NCBI RefSeq assembly: GCF_002112505.1
Contig: NZ_NEHW01000005.1
Span: 310,001-374,000 of the forward strand
Direction: 5' to 3'
DNA: 64,000 nucleotides
From: Pseudomonas sp. R28(2017)
GTDB lineage: Bacteria; Pseudomonadota; Gammaproteobacteria; Pseudomonadales; Pseudomonadaceae
Translations under genes and position numbers: made by a program
The notes under the pieces: model-generated
The model's input: only the letters and a program-made list of their open reading frames with translations
Database searches by the model: none
Told to the model about the DNA's origin: nothing
Shown: piece after piece, positions 7,499 through 17,576 of the stretch
Numbering within the stretch: position 1 is the stretch's first letter
How the letters are laid out: every line of letters starts with the position of its first letter

Positions 7499-9418
7499 AT
7501 GTTTATCTGGTTCGGCGACCTCAAGATCGCCCACAAACTCTTCCTCGGTTTCGGCCTGGTGCTGTGCCTGACCCTGGTGCAATCGCTGATCAGCTGGGAT
7601 GGCCTGGGCAGCCTGGTGCGGCGCAGCGAAGTGGTCAGCGATGTTTCGCGCCTCAACGACGCCCTGGGCGACTTGCGCGAAGCGCGTTTGCGTCACGCCA
7701 TGGCCAATGGTGCGCCCGCCGAAAGCAAACAGCTGCAGGCCGCCCTGGAGGCATTCAAGCCAACCCTGGCAAAGCTGCGTGAAGTGATGATCAGGGCGCA
7801 GACCCATGCCCTGATAAATACTGCCGACCAGGCACTGCAGGGCTACAGCGGCAACCAGGCCGCCAGTTTCCGTGCCTATGAAAAGATGCGCGCGGCGCAG
7901 AAGGAAATGGGCGTGCTGGCCACCCAGTCGTTCGCCAGCATCGAGCAGATCCGCAGCCAGGTACGTGCCTTGCCCGACGCCGAGCAGCGTTTTGTGCGCA
8001 GCGAGGCGATCAACCAGATCCGCGAAAACCTGATTCTGCTGCGTTATCACGTTCGCGGTTACACGGGTAACACCAACGCCGAGACCGAACAGCTGATGAA
8101 CAGCCAGATCGCCACCACGGTGAACGATCTGCCTGGGCTGGTCGCTCGCTTCAATGGCAACTTCCCGCAGCAGTTCCAGCAATTGCAACAGCAGGTACAG
8201 GCTTATGCCGCTGCTGTCGAAGCGTTCCGTGGCGAGGTCAGCAAGCTGGTCGGTTACCGCGCGGCCATGGCCAAGGACATCGAAACCCTCAACGAGGTCA
8301 TTGGCCAACTGCTCGATGACCAGGCCGTGCTGGTCGCCAAGGACAGCCATTTCGCCCGTACCCTGCAGATTGCCACCACCCTCCTCGCCTTGCTGATCGG
8401 GGCACTGGCTGCCGTGGTGATTGCCCGGCAGATCAGCCAGCCGCTGCGCCAGGCGCTGAGCGCAATGGAGCAGGTGGCCGCCGGTGACCTCAGCGAACAA
8501 CCGAGCAGCCGCCGCCGCGACGAAGTCGGCCAATTGCAGAACGCCCTGCAGGGCATGACCCGCAACCTGCGCGAGCTGATAGCCCAGGTGCGCGATGGAA
8601 TATCGCAGATTGCCAGCGCCACCGAGGAGCTTTCGGCGATTACCGAACAGACCAGCGCCGGCGCCAACAACCAGAAGGTGGAAACCGACCAGGTGGCCAC
8701 GGCCATGCAGGAAATGGCCGCCACCGTGCACGAGGTGGCGCGCAATGCCGGTGAAGCCTCCGAGGCTGCCAGCGCCACCGACGAGGAAGCCCGTGAAGGT
8801 GACAGCGTGGTCAACCGCGCCGTGGTGCAGATCAGCCGCCTGGCCAGCCAGGTGGATGCCACTGGCGAGGCCATGGGCGCGCTGCGCAGCGAAAGCCAGC
8901 GCATCGGCAAGGTCATGGACGTGATCAAGGCCGTGGCCGAACAGACCAACCTACTGGCGCTCAATGCCGCCATCGAAGCGGCGCGGGCTGGTGAAGCCGG
9001 CCGTGGTTTTGCCGTGGTGGCCGATGAAGTGCGCAGCCTGGCACAGCGTACCCAGGCATCGACCCTGGAGATCGAGTCGGCGATCGGCAGCCTTGAGGAA
9101 GGTACCCGTTCGGTGAGCGAGCTGATGGAGCAAAGCCAGAGCCTGACTGAAAGCAGCGTGGCGCTGGTGCGTGAGGCCGGGGTAGCGCTGGAGGGAATTA
9201 CCCAACGTGTGTCGGGGATCCAGTTGATGAACCAGCAGATTGCCGCGGCTTCGGAGCAGCAGAGTGCGGTAGCGGAAGAAATCAGCCGCAGCGTGGTGAC
9301 GGTGCGGGACATTTCCGAACAGACTGCCGAAGCCAGTCAGCAGACTTCGGCGTCCAGCGTGGAACTGGCGCGGTTGGGTGGGCAATTGCAGCAGATGATC
9401 AGCCGGTTCCGGTTCTGA
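7499..9418 (+). CDS. Methyl-accepting chemotaxis protein with HBM-sized sensor domain
   Basis: 639 residues. Transmembrane helix 1 at about 12-31, all-helical periplasmic domain about 32-288, transmembrane helix 2 at about 289-309, HAMP about 310-363, then a long signalling coiled coil with the conserved hairpin tip [19 protein letters not shown] near residue 480. The 257-residue sensor fits the helical-bimodular (HBM) type of P. putida McpS/McpQ, which bind organic acids; the ligand here is not readable from sequence. No C-terminal CheR-binding pentapeptide is present (it ends ISRFRF). The ATG at 7499 has AAAGGAG upstream and a sigma-28 promoter ahead, so it should be co-expressed with flagella. 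Confidence 0.92.
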   Translation: MFIWFGDLKIAHKLFLGFGLVLCLTLVQSLISWDGLGSLVRRSEVVSDVSRLNDALGDLREARLRHAMANGAPAESKQLQAALEAFKPTLAKLREVMIRAQTHALINTADQALQGYSGNQAASFRAYEKMRAAQKEMGVLATQSFASIEQIRSQVRALPDAEQRFVRSEAINQIRENLILLRYHVRGYTGNTNAETEQLMNSQIATTVNDLPGLVARFNGNFPQQFQQLQQQVQAYAAAVEAFRGEVSKLVGYRAAMAKDIETLNEVIGQLLDDQAVLVAKDSHFARTLQIATTLLALLIGALAAVVIARQISQPLRQALSAMEQVAAGDLSEQPSSRRRDEVGQLQNALQGMTRNLRELIAQVRDGISQIASATEELSAITEQTSAGANNQKVETDQVATAMQEMAATVHEVARNAGEASEAASATDEEAREGDSVVNRAVVQISRLASQVDATGEAMGALRSESQRIGKVMDVIKAVAEQTNLLALNAAIEAARAGEAGRGFAVVADEVRSLAQRTQASTLEIESAIGSLEEGTRSVSELMEQSQSLTESSVALVREAGVALEGITQRVSGIQLMNQQIAAASEQQSAVAEEISRSVVTVRDISEQTAEASQQTSASSVELARLGGQLQQMISRFRF

Positions 9419-9450
9419 TCAATAAAGAGCCCCGCTGCCTGTGAAGCCTA

Positions 9451-9555
9451 TGCCGGCCTCTTCGCGGGCATGCCCGCTCCCACAGGTACTGCGCAGTCTT
9501 CAAGGCTGTGGTGATCCTGTGGGAGCGGGCGCGCCCGCGAAGAGGCCGGCACAGG
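9451..9555. repeat. REP pair (inverted) after the chemoreceptor gene
   Basis: Two canonical facing REP units, TGCCGGCCTCTTCGCGGGCA and its inverse, lie between the convergent chemoreceptor and amidohydrolase stops. Confidence 0.9.
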
Positions 9556-9562
9556 CGCCACA

Positions 9563-10405
9563 TCACTCGAAGCCGAACAGCACCCGCGCGGTATCCACCA
9601 ACAGCGCCCGGCGCAATTCAGCCGAGCAGCCCAGGGCATCGAACTGCTCGACAACCCGGGTAAAGCTCACCGCAGACTCATGCTGGGTATGCGGCCAGTC
9701 ACTGCCCCACATCAGCCGTTCGGCCCCATAGTGGGCTTCAAGCGCACACAGCGCCTGACGGGCAAACGCCAGGTTCTGCTCCGGCGTCCCTTCAAGCCGG
9801 TAGATACCCGACACCTTGACCCAAACCTTGCCCTTGCCCCCCAGCGTCAGCAACTCGGCAAAGCCTGGCTGCCCCAAGCCCAGGCGGGCATCGGGCCGAC
9901 CGAAATGGTCAACCACAATGTTCAGACCATAAGGCTCCAATGCCCGCACCAGTGCCGGAATGTCCGCCACATGACGGTGCAGTTCCAGGTGCCAGCCCTG
10001 CTCGCCGATGCGCTCCAGCAACGGCCGCCATTCGGCACCTGTCAGGTCTGGCAGGTGCTGGCCCATGAGGTTCAGGCGTACGCCCCTGACCCCAAGCCGG
10101 TCCATCGCCTGCAACGTCTCGCGCTCAACGTCCCGGTCAAGCATCACCACCCCGCGCAGTTGCGCCGGCACCGTCTGCAGGGCACTGAGCAGGTAGCGGT
10201 TGTCGGTGCCCAGAAAACTGGGCTGCACCAGTACGCCATGGCTGAAACCATGCGCCAGCAACTGGCCCAGGTAATCGCCCAGCGGCGCATCGTAGCTGGG
10301 CGCGTAACGCCGCTCGCTGGCCAGGTTCAGCCCACGGCTGAACACGTGGGCATGGCTGTCGATGGCGGTCAGGTGTGAAGCAGGAACGTCGGGCATGGTT
10401 TTCAC
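9563..10405 (-). CDS. Amidohydrolase-2 / PDC-lactonase-like TIM-barrel hydrolase
   Basis: 280 residues from a GTG at 10405; an ATG at 10396 (three codons later) is equally possible, as neither has a strong ribosome site. The IDSHAHVF motif near residue 15, HRHV near 144, VDHFGRPD near 166 and WGSDWPHT near 238 are those of the amidohydrolase family that includes LigI, which opens 2-pyrone-4,6-dicarboxylate. The product probably hydrolyses a lactone or aromatic-derived acid. It is the last gene of a GntR-MFS-hydrolase operon, 12 bases after the MFS stop, which suggests that it processes the imported compound. Confidence 0.8.
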   Translation of the reverse strand: MKTMPDVPASHLTAIDSHAHVFSRGLNLASERRYAPSYDAPLGDYLGQLLAHGFSHGVLVQPSFLGTDNRYLLSALQTVPAQLRGVVMLDRDVERETLQAMDRLGVRGVRLNLMGQHLPDLTGAEWRPLLERIGEQGWHLELHRHVADIPALVRALEPYGLNIVVDHFGRPDARLGLGQPGFAELLTLGGKGKVWVKVSGIYRLEGTPEQNLAFARQALCALEAHYGAERLMWGSDWPHTQHESAVSFTRVVEQFDALGCSAELRRALLVDTARVLFGFE

Positions 10406-10417
10406 AGAACAGTCAGG

Positions 10418-11692
10418 TTACTTGGCGACAGCGCCAGCCATTGCCGGCGCGGGTGTGGCCTCGAGGTTGCGGCCACGGGTTTCCGGCAGGCACAGCGCGG
10501 CGAGCATGGCCACGCCGTAAGCGATGCCGGCATCGATACCGATCGCGCTACCCAGCGACATGGACTCGCTCATGTGGCCGACCAGGAACGGGAACACCGC
10601 CGACAGCACGCGGCCGAAGTTGTAGCAGAAGCCAACCCCGGCACCGCGCACGTCAGCCGGGTACAGCTCGTTGAAGAACGCCCCCAGGCTGGCCGGGATA
10701 CCAGCGGCGAAGAAGCCCAGCGGGAAGCCGAGGAACAGCATCTGGGTGTTGCTCAGCGGGAAGAACACATAGGCCTGCACGGTCAGCACGCAGCACAGGG
10801 CGAACAGCAGGATGTTCTTGCGCCGGCCGATGCGGTCGATCAGCAGGCCACTGACCACGCAACCACACCAGAAGGCGAAGATGATCACCGCCAGGTAACC
10901 ACCGGAGTTGAGTACCGAAAGGTTGCGTTCGGTCTTGAGGAAGGTCGGCAGCCAGGTCATCACCGCGTGGTAACCCCCGTGGGCGCCCAGGCCCAGCAGG
11001 CCGCCGAGCAGGGTCACGCGCAGCAGTTCGGGGCGGAAGATGCCGGCCATGGACGTGAAGAAGCTGCCGGGGATGGCCTTGTCTTTTTGCAGGCGCTGGA
11101 AGCTGTCCGGCTCCGGCACGTTGCGGCGCACCCAGATGATCAGCAGCGATGGCAGCAGGCCGACGAAGAACATCACCCGCCAGGCGTATTCTGCCGGTAC
11201 CAGCGAGTAGATCAGGGTGAACAGCCCCACCGCCAGGCCCCAGCCCACGGCCCAGGCACTCTGCACGGTGCCCATGACCTTGCCGCGGTATTTCGGGTTG
11301 ATGGTCTCGGCCATCAGCACCGCACCGGCCGCCCACTCGCCACCGATGCCGAAGCCCTGCATGGCCTTGACGAACAGCAGTGGGTAGAAGCCGGTGACGA
11401 ACGCCGAGAGGAAGGTGAAGAAGGAGAACCAGAGGATCATCCATTGCAGGGTCCGCACGCGGCCATAACGGTCCGACAGGGTGCCGCCGAGCCAGCCGCC
11501 GATCGCCGAAGTCACCAGGGTCAGGCCGCTGATCAGGCCGGCATCGCCCTTGGTCAGGGAGAACGCGGCGATCAGCGCGGGAATGGCCAGGCCGAACATC
11601 TGCACTTCCAGCGCATCGAGCGACCAGCCACCGAAACAGGCCCAGAACGTATTGCGTTCCCGTGAAGTGATCTGGCGGTACCAACTGAACAT
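10418..11692 (-). CDS. MFS transporter, probable organic-acid importer
   Basis: 424 residues, 12 helices, inner membrane. It begins MFSWYRQITSRERNTFWACF and has the MFS loop 2-3 motif GGTLSDRYGRVR and loop 8-9 motif DRIGRRK. It resembles the aromatic-acid:proton symporter/sialate group (GWSLDALEVQMFGLAIPAL in helix 1). The ATG at 11692 follows GAAGGATAA. It lies between the GntR regulator and the amidohydrolase on one strand, implying uptake of the compound that they sense and hydrolyse. Confidence 0.85.
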   Translation of the reverse strand: MFSWYRQITSRERNTFWACFGGWSLDALEVQMFGLAIPALIAAFSLTKGDAGLISGLTLVTSAIGGWLGGTLSDRYGRVRTLQWMILWFSFFTFLSAFVTGFYPLLFVKAMQGFGIGGEWAAGAVLMAETINPKYRGKVMGTVQSAWAVGWGLAVGLFTLIYSLVPAEYAWRVMFFVGLLPSLLIIWVRRNVPEPDSFQRLQKDKAIPGSFFTSMAGIFRPELLRVTLLGGLLGLGAHGGYHAVMTWLPTFLKTERNLSVLNSGGYLAVIIFAFWCGCVVSGLLIDRIGRRKNILLFALCCVLTVQAYVFFPLSNTQMLFLGFPLGFFAAGIPASLGAFFNELYPADVRGAGVGFCYNFGRVLSAVFPFLVGHMSESMSLGSAIGIDAGIAYGVAMLAALCLPETRGRNLEATPAPAMAGAVAK

Positions 11693-11832
11693 GATTGTTA
11701 TCCTTCTTAGTCGTGTGTGTTGCGGCCAGGCGTGCCGAAGCGCTTGGCACGCTGGCGACCGGGCAGGCGAAGCCACTGCGCCGTGGCAGAACGGCGCAGA
11801 CGGGTGAAAGGCGAAACGGCCGGGTTAACGGC

Positions 11833-12564
11833 TCAGCGAATGTCGACGCGGTAGCGGAAGTGCTGCGCGTGGCCGCGCGAGCGGCGCCATTCCAGAGGTT
11901 TGCCGGCGTAATCACGGGCCAGGCGCTCGATCACCACCACCGGGCTGTCGGCCGGCAGTTGCAACAAGCGCCCATGGGCCGCATCCACCGCTTCGGCGGT
12001 CAGGGTCTCTTCGGCGTAGGCGACCACCTGGCCGCACAGTTCCTCGTAGATCGGGTACAGCAACGGGCCTTTGCTTTGCAGCTCGACGTCGAGCAGCGGC
12101 TGGAAGGTCTGGCGCGGCAGCCAGATCTCTTCGGCGAGCACCGGTTGGGCGCCGAGCAGGCGGGTACGAACGATGCGAATGACCTCGGCCTCGGCGGCCA
12201 GGCCCAGGGCTTGGGCAACGGCCGAGGGTGCCGGTACCGGCTCGATGGAAAGGATGCGGCTTTCTGGCATCACCCGCTCGCCGGTGGCGGTCTCGAAGCG
12301 GAAGAAGCGGAACAGCGAAGACTGGAACTGCGGGCGGCGGATGAAGGTGCCTCGGCCCTGCTGGCGCTCCAGCACACCTTCGGCGACCAGCACATCGACG
12401 GCCTTGCGCACGGTGCCGACGGACATGTCGAACTCGGTGGCCAGCGCCGCTTCGGTCGGAATGGCCTCGCCCGGACGCCAGCGGTTGTTGGCGATCTGCT
12501 CGATCAGGTGATCGCGCAGCTGTTGATAGCGTGGCAGTCGAGCATCACCGGACAGTGGGTGCAT
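11833..12564 (-). CDS. GntR-family regulator, HutC/UTRA type
   Basis: 243 residues. N-terminal winged helix (about 8-75; PRYQQLRDHLIEQI ... ALATEFDMSVGTVRKAVDVL ... GRGTFI) and a C-terminal UTRA effector domain. It is likely a repressor of the MFS-hydrolase pair downstream and of itself, released by the pathway substrate. A 140-base gap separates it from the MFS gene. An AT-rich palindromic stretch lies just upstream (12581-12605), and the divergent MFS gene at 12716 may share that control. Confidence 0.9.
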   Translation of the reverse strand: MHPLSGDARLPRYQQLRDHLIEQIANNRWRPGEAIPTEAALATEFDMSVGTVRKAVDVLVAEGVLERQQGRGTFIRRPQFQSSLFRFFRFETATGERVMPESRILSIEPVPAPSAVAQALGLAAEAEVIRIVRTRLLGAQPVLAEEIWLPRQTFQPLLDVELQSKGPLLYPIYEELCGQVVAYAEETLTAEAVDAAHGRLLQLPADSPVVVIERLARDYAGKPLEWRRSRGHAQHFRYRVDIR

Positions 12565-12580
12565 GGGTCGGCTCTCGTCT

Positions 12581-12605
12581 TGTTATGTAAACATATATAT
12601 GAATT
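12581..12605. promoter_or_regulatory. Possible GntR operator
   Basis: In an otherwise GC-rich spacer there is TGTTATGTAAACATATATAT, containing ATGT-aa-ACAT (12585-12594) and the self-complementary ATATATAT. It is 20 bases upstream of the GntR start. The assignment is by position only. Confidence 0.4.
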
Positions 12606-12715
12606 TTTTCGAGAGTATTCCCGGTGGCTGGCGGGCTGTCAATCCTCCGCTGGTCGCCGCTGCCGGCCTCACTTATGCTCAGGCATCGGAAAACACCCAC
12701 AACAAGGACGTGGAA

Positions 12716-13894
12716 ATGCTCGCCGCCCTCAAAGGCTACCCCACCAGCGTCCGCCTGCTGCTGGCCACCACCTTCACCCTCACTGTCGCTCGGGCCATCA
12801 CCCTGCCCTACCTGGTGGTCTACCTGGCCGACAACTTCCAGCTGTCGGTCGGCCAGATCGGCCTGCTGATCGGTGGCGCGCTGATCGTTGCCTCGCTGCT
12901 GAGCCTGTACGGCGGGCACCTGGTCGACACCGTGCGCAATCACACCTTGGTCAGCGCCAGCACGCTGGTCTTTGCCCTGGCCTTCGTGGCCGCCATCGCC
13001 GGCCGATCGGCGTTGTTGTTTTTCCTTTGCCTGGTGCTGATCAACCTGGCCCTGGCGGTGGTCGACATCGCCGCCAAGGCCGGCTTCTGCGCGCTGCTGC
13101 CGGTGGAGCAACGGGCCGAGGTGTTCGCCATCAAGTACACCCTGAGCAACGTCGGCTATGCCGTCGGCCCGCTGCTCGGCGTGGCCATGCTGGAGCTGGA
13201 CGATCACCTGCCTTTCATTGCCTCGGCGCTGACTGGCCTGGGCATGTGCCTGGCTTACTGGCGACTTGGCGACCGTGGGTTACAGGCCAGCGCCCAGGAG
13301 CAGCCAAGTGCCGGGTTCGCCCAGGTGGCGCTGGGGCTGGCGCGTGATCGTCGGCTGGTGTGCTTCACCTTGGGTGGCGTACTGAGTGCGGTGGTGTTCG
13401 GCCAGTTCACCGCCTACCTGTCGCAGTACCTGGTGGTGACCAGCAGCGCCAGCGAGGCAGCGCGGCTGGTCGGCTACCTGGTGACCACCAACGCGGTCAC
13501 GGTGATCGCCCTGCAGTACCTGATCGGCCGGCGCATCGGCCGCCAGCAGCTGATGCCCTGGCTGCTGGCCGGCATGGCGCTGTTCATTGCCGGATTGCTG
13601 GGCTTTGCCATGGCCGGATCGGTAATGGCCTGGTGCCTGGCGATGCTGGTGTTCACCCTTGGGGAGATCATCGTCATACCCGCCGAGTACATGTTCATCG
13701 ACCTGATTGCCCCGGAGCACCTGCGTGGGGTGTATTACGGGGCGCAGAACCTGTCCAACCTCGGTGCGGCGCTGGGTCCGGTGTTGGTGGGGTTCGCTCT
13801 GGGGCGGTGGTGGCCGGGGGTGATCTTCTACCTGCTGGTGATGTCGGTGATACTGGCAGGGGTGTTCTACTGGCTGGGAACCCGCAAAGGTTGA
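12716..13894 (+). CDS. MFS transporter, MdtH-like drug-efflux type
   Basis: 392 residues with 12 predicted helices. The start MLAALKGYPTSVRLLLATTF at 12716 follows AAGGACGTGGAA. An upstream in-frame ATG at 12563 would add a hydrophilic, GC-skewed leader that looks non-coding. Helix 1 RAITLPYLVVYLA and the loop GGHLVDTVRNH are typical of the DHA1 drug:proton antiporter group. The substrate is unknown. It is transcribed away from the GntR gene. A REP remnant and then the large sensor kinase follow. Confidence 0.82.
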   Translation: MLAALKGYPTSVRLLLATTFTLTVARAITLPYLVVYLADNFQLSVGQIGLLIGGALIVASLLSLYGGHLVDTVRNHTLVSASTLVFALAFVAAIAGRSALLFFLCLVLINLALAVVDIAAKAGFCALLPVEQRAEVFAIKYTLSNVGYAVGPLLGVAMLELDDHLPFIASALTGLGMCLAYWRLGDRGLQASAQEQPSAGFAQVALGLARDRRLVCFTLGGVLSAVVFGQFTAYLSQYLVVTSSASEAARLVGYLVTTNAVTVIALQYLIGRRIGRQQLMPWLLAGMALFIAGLLGFAMAGSVMAWCLAMLVFTLGEIIVIPAEYMFIDLIAPEHLRGVYYGAQNLSNLGAALGPVLVGFALGRWWPGVIFYLLVMSVILAGVFYWLGTRKG

Positions 13895-13904
13895 TGTTGC
13901 CTGT

Positions 13905-13980
13905 GCCGACCTCTTCGCGGGCACCTCAAGGCTTGCAATGAACCTGTGGGAGCGGGCGTGCCCGCGAAGAGGCCGGCACA
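13905..13980. repeat. REP pair, first unit truncated
   Basis: The left unit stops after CTCTTCGCGGGCACC, losing its second arm, while the right unit (CCTGTGGGAGCGGGC...GAAGAGGCCGGCACAG) is complete. It looks like a REP pair that has decayed by a small deletion. Confidence 0.8.
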
Positions 13981-14099
13981 GGACGAAGCGGTACCTGCGA
14001 CGACGCGCCGCTGCGACCATCGTCGGCGCTGACGAACCGCCGCCCGCGTGCCAGACTGATTGATCGGGACCGCGTTATCCTTTTTGCTCCGGAGTTTTC

Positions 14100-17000
14100 A
14101 TGTCGTTGTCCAGCGGGCTGATCGCCGTGGTCGCCCTGGCCTATATGGCCGTCATGTTCGCCATCGCCTTTTACGGCGACCGCCGCAGCACGCCGTTGCC
14201 GCCGCGTCTGCGTGCGTGGGTGTACAGCCTGTCGCTGGCGGTGTACTGCACCAGCTGGACGTTCTTCGGCGCGGTCGGCCAGGCCGCCGAACAGCTCTGG
14301 GCGTTCCTGCCGATCTACCTCGGGCCGATCCTGCTGCTGATCTTCGCGCCGTGGGTGCTGCAGAAGATGGTGCTGATCAGCAAGCAGCAGAACATCACCT
14401 CGATCGCCGACTTCATCGCTGCGCGCTACGGCAAGTCGCAGTCCCTGGCGGTGGTGGTGGCGCTGATCTGCCTGGTCGGCGTGCTGCCTTACATCGCCCT
14501 GCAGCTCAAAGGCATCGTGCTCGGCGTCAACCTGCTGATCGGCGCCAACGCCGACGCCACCGGCACCCGCGTGCAGGACACCGCGCTGGTGGTGTCGCTG
14601 GTGCTGGCGCTGTTCGCCATCGTCTTCGGCACGCGCAGCCTGGACGTCACCGAGCACCACCGTGGCATGGTCCTGGCCATCGCCTTCGAGTCACTGATCA
14701 AGCTGCTGGCGTTCCTTGCCGTGGGCGTGTTCGTGGTGTTCAACCTGTACGATGGCTTCGACGACCTGTTGACCCAGGCGCGCCAGTCGGTGCAGCTGGA
14801 CAGCTACTGGCAGGAGACCATCAACTGGCCGTCGATGGTGGTGCAGACCGCCGTGGCGATGATGGCGATCATCTGCCTGCCACGGCAGTTCCACGTCACC
14901 GTGGTGGAAAACATCGAACCCCAGGACATGCGCCTGGCGCGCTGGGTATTCCCGCTGTACCTGGCCCTGGCCGCACTGTTCGTGGTGCCGATCGCCCTGG
15001 CCGGGCAGATGCTGCTGCCCGGCACGGTAATTTCCGATTCCTTCGTCATCAGCCTGCCGCTGGCCGAAGCGCACCCGAGCCTGGCCCTGCTGGCCTTCAT
15101 CGGCGGTGCTTCGGCCGCTACCGGCATGGTCATCGTAGAGGCCGTGGCGTTGTCGACCATGGTCTCCAACGACATGCTGCTGCCCTGGCTACTGCGCCGC
15201 ACCAACGCCGAGCGGCCGTTCGAGGCATTCCGCCACTGGATGCTGTCGGTGCGCCGGGTGACCATCGTGGTGATCCTGCTGCTGGCCTATGTCAGCTACC
15301 GCCTGCTCGGCTCCACCGCGAGCCTGGCGACCATCGGCCAGATTGCCTTCGCCGCCGTCACCCAGCTGACCCCGGCCATGCTCGGCGCGCTGTACTGGAA
15401 GCAGGCCAACCGCCGTGGCGTGTTCGCCGGCCTGGCGGCGGGCATCTTCCTGTGGTTCTACACCCTGGTGCTGCCGATCATCGCCCACAGCCTGGGCCTG
15501 TCACTGGGGCTGTTCCCCGGCCTGGCCTGGCTGCACGGCAACCCGCTCGACCTGCCGATCAGCCCCCTGACCCAGGGCGTGGTGCTGTCATTGGCGGGCA
15601 ACTTCACCTTGTTCGTTTGGGTGTCGATGCTGTCGCGTACCCGCGTGTCGGAACACTGGCAGGCCGGGCGCTTCATCGGCCAGCAGACCAGCGCCCGGCC
15701 CAGCAGCAAACCGCTGCTGGCGGTACAGATCGATGACCTGCTCAACCTGGCCTCGCGCTTCGTCGGCGAGGAACGTGCGCGGCAGAGCTTCATCCGCTTC
15801 GCCTACCGCCAGGGCAAGGGCTTCAACCCCAACCAGAACGCCGACGGCGACTGGATCGAACACACCGAGCGCCTGCTCGCCGGCGTGCTGGGCAGCTCTT
15901 CGACCCGCGCCGTGGTCAAGGCGGCCATCGAAGGCCGCGACATGCAGCTCGAAGACGTGGTGCGCATCGCCGACGAAGCCAGCGAGGTGCTGCAGTTCAA
16001 CCGCGCCCTGCTGCAGGGCGCCATCGAGAACATCAACCAGGGCATCAGCGTGGTCGACCAGAACCTGCACCTGGTGGCCTGGAACCGCCGTTACCTGGAG
16101 CTGTTCAACTACCCCGACGGGCTGATCAGCGTCGGCCGGCCGATCGCCGACATCATCCGCTACAACGCCGAGCGCGGCCTGTGCGGCCCGGGCGAGGCAC
16201 AAGTTCATGTGGCGCGGCGCCTGCACTGGATGCGCCAGGGGCGCGCGCACTCTTCCGAACGGCTGTTCCCCAATGGCCGGGTGATCGAGTTGATCGGCAA
16301 CCCGATGCCCGGTGGCGGCTTCGTCATGAGCTTCACCGACATCACCCCGTTCCGCGAAGCCGAACAGGCGCTGCGCGACGCCAACGAGGGGCTGGAGCAG
16401 CGCGTGGCCGAACGGACCCATGAGTTGTCGCAGCTCAACCAGGCACTCTCGGAAGCCAAGAGCCAGGCCGAAGCGGTCAGCAAGTCCAAAACCCGCTTCC
16501 TCGCGGCGGTCAGCCATGACCTGATGCAGCCGCTGAACGCGGCACGGCTGTTCTCCGCCGCCCTGTCGCAACAGGCCGAAGGCATGAACGAAGAGGCCCA
16601 GCAGCTGGTGCAGCACATGGACAGCTCGCTGCGCTCGGCCGAGGAGCTGATCAGTGACCTGCTGGACATCTCGCGCCTGGAAAACGGCAAGATCACCCCC
16701 GACGCCAAACCGTTCGCCCTCAACGAACTGTTCGACACCCTCGGTGCCGAGTTCAAGGTGCTGGCGGCCGAAAAGGGCCTGGAGTTCCGCCTGCGCGGCA
16801 GCCGCCTGCGGGTCGACAGCGACATGAAGCTGCTGCGCCGGGTGTTGCAGAACTTCCTCACCAATGCCCTGCGCTACGGCAAGAGCCCGATCCTGCTGGG
16901 GGTACGCCGCCAGGGCGAGCACCTGTGGCTGGAGGTATGGGACCGTGGCCCGGGCATTGCCGACGACAAGCTGCAGGTGATTTTCCAGGAGTTCAAGCGC

Positions 17001-17576
17001 CTGGACAGCCACCAGACCCGCGCCGAAAAAGGCCTGGGCCTGGGCCTGGCGATCGCCGACGGCCTGTGCCGGGTGCTCGGCCACACGCTGGAAGTACGCT
17101 CGTGGCCCGGCAAAGGCACAGTGTTCCGGGTCAAGGTACCGATTGCCCACCAGGCGGTGGCGGCGCCGAGCGCCCCGGTGGAAGCTGCGAGCCAGCCACT
17201 GGCCGGCTTGCAGGTGCTGTGCGTGGACAACGAAGACAGCATCCTGATCGGCATGAACAGCCTGCTCAGCCGCTGGGGCTGCCAGGTGTGGACCGCACGC
17301 AACCGCGCCGAATGCGAAGCACTGCTGGCCAAGGGCATGCGCCCGCACCTGGCGCTGGTGGACTTCCACCTGGACGACGGCGAAACCGGCACCGGACTGA
17401 TGGGCTGGCTACGTGCGCGCCTGGGCGAGCCGGTGCCCGGCGTGGTGATCAGTGCCGACGGCAGCAAGGAAACCTTGGCCACCGTGCATGCCGCGGGCCT
17501 GGACTACCTGGCCAAACCGGTGAAGCCGGCAGCCTTGCGCGCGCTGCTCAATCGCCATCTGAGCCTGGTTCAGTAA
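14100..17576 (+). CDS. crbS: Hybrid sensor kinase with SSS transporter domain (MxtR/CrbS type)
   Basis: 1158 residues. About 1-480 is a 13-helix sodium:solute symporter-like domain. It is followed by a PAS domain (about 640-755), a coiled coil, HisKA with H806 (AVSHDLMQPLN), HATPase (NFLTNALRYG near 917, GLGLGLAIADG near 979) and a C-terminal receiver with phospho-acceptor D1088 (LVDFHLDDG). This architecture is that of CbrA/MxtR/CrbS. The terminal receiver fits MxtR/CrbS, known to control acetate metabolism through the separate regulator CrbR/ErdR. No cognate regulator is adjacent. The ATG at 14100 follows CCGGAG. Its last 29 bases overlap the convergent rmuC. Confidence 0.85.
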   Translation: MSLSSGLIAVVALAYMAVMFAIAFYGDRRSTPLPPRLRAWVYSLSLAVYCTSWTFFGAVGQAAEQLWAFLPIYLGPILLLIFAPWVLQKMVLISKQQNITSIADFIAARYGKSQSLAVVVALICLVGVLPYIALQLKGIVLGVNLLIGANADATGTRVQDTALVVSLVLALFAIVFGTRSLDVTEHHRGMVLAIAFESLIKLLAFLAVGVFVVFNLYDGFDDLLTQARQSVQLDSYWQETINWPSMVVQTAVAMMAIICLPRQFHVTVVENIEPQDMRLARWVFPLYLALAALFVVPIALAGQMLLPGTVISDSFVISLPLAEAHPSLALLAFIGGASAATGMVIVEAVALSTMVSNDMLLPWLLRRTNAERPFEAFRHWMLSVRRVTIVVILLLAYVSYRLLGSTASLATIGQIAFAAVTQLTPAMLGALYWKQANRRGVFAGLAAGIFLWFYTLVLPIIAHSLGLSLGLFPGLAWLHGNPLDLPISPLTQGVVLSLAGNFTLFVWVSMLSRTRVSEHWQAGRFIGQQTSARPSSKPLLAVQIDDLLNLASRFVGEERARQSFIRFAYRQGKGFNPNQNADGDWIEHTERLLAGVLGSSSTRAVVKAAIEGRDMQLEDVVRIADEASEVLQFNRALLQGAIENINQGISVVDQNLHLVAWNRRYLELFNYPDGLISVGRPIADIIRYNAERGLCGPGEAQVHVARRLHWMRQGRAHSSERLFPNGRVIELIGNPMPGGGFVMSFTDITPFREAEQALRDANEGLEQRVAERTHELSQLNQALSEAKSQAEAVSKSKTRFLAAVSHDLMQPLNAARLFSAALSQQAEGMNEEAQQLVQHMDSSLRSAEELISDLLDISRLENGKITPDAKPFALNELFDTLGAEFKVLAAEKGLEFRLRGSRLRVDSDMKLLRRVLQNFLTNALRYGKSPILLGVRRQGEHLWLEVWDRGPGIADDKLQVIFQEFKRLDSHQTRAEKGLGLGLAIADGLCRVLGHTLEVRSWPGKGTVFRVKVPIAHQAVAAPSAPVEAASQPLAGLQVLCVDNEDSILIGMNSLLSRWGCQVWTARNRAECEALLAKGMRPHLALVDFHLDDGETGTGLMGWLRARLGEPVPGVVISADGSKETLATVHAAGLDYLAKPVKPAALRALLNRHLSLVQ

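Noticed and set aside
13360..13941. Alternative frame of 193 codons within the MFS gene at 12716-13894
   Set aside because: It overlaps the MFS frame completely, reads into the REP and has no family resemblance.
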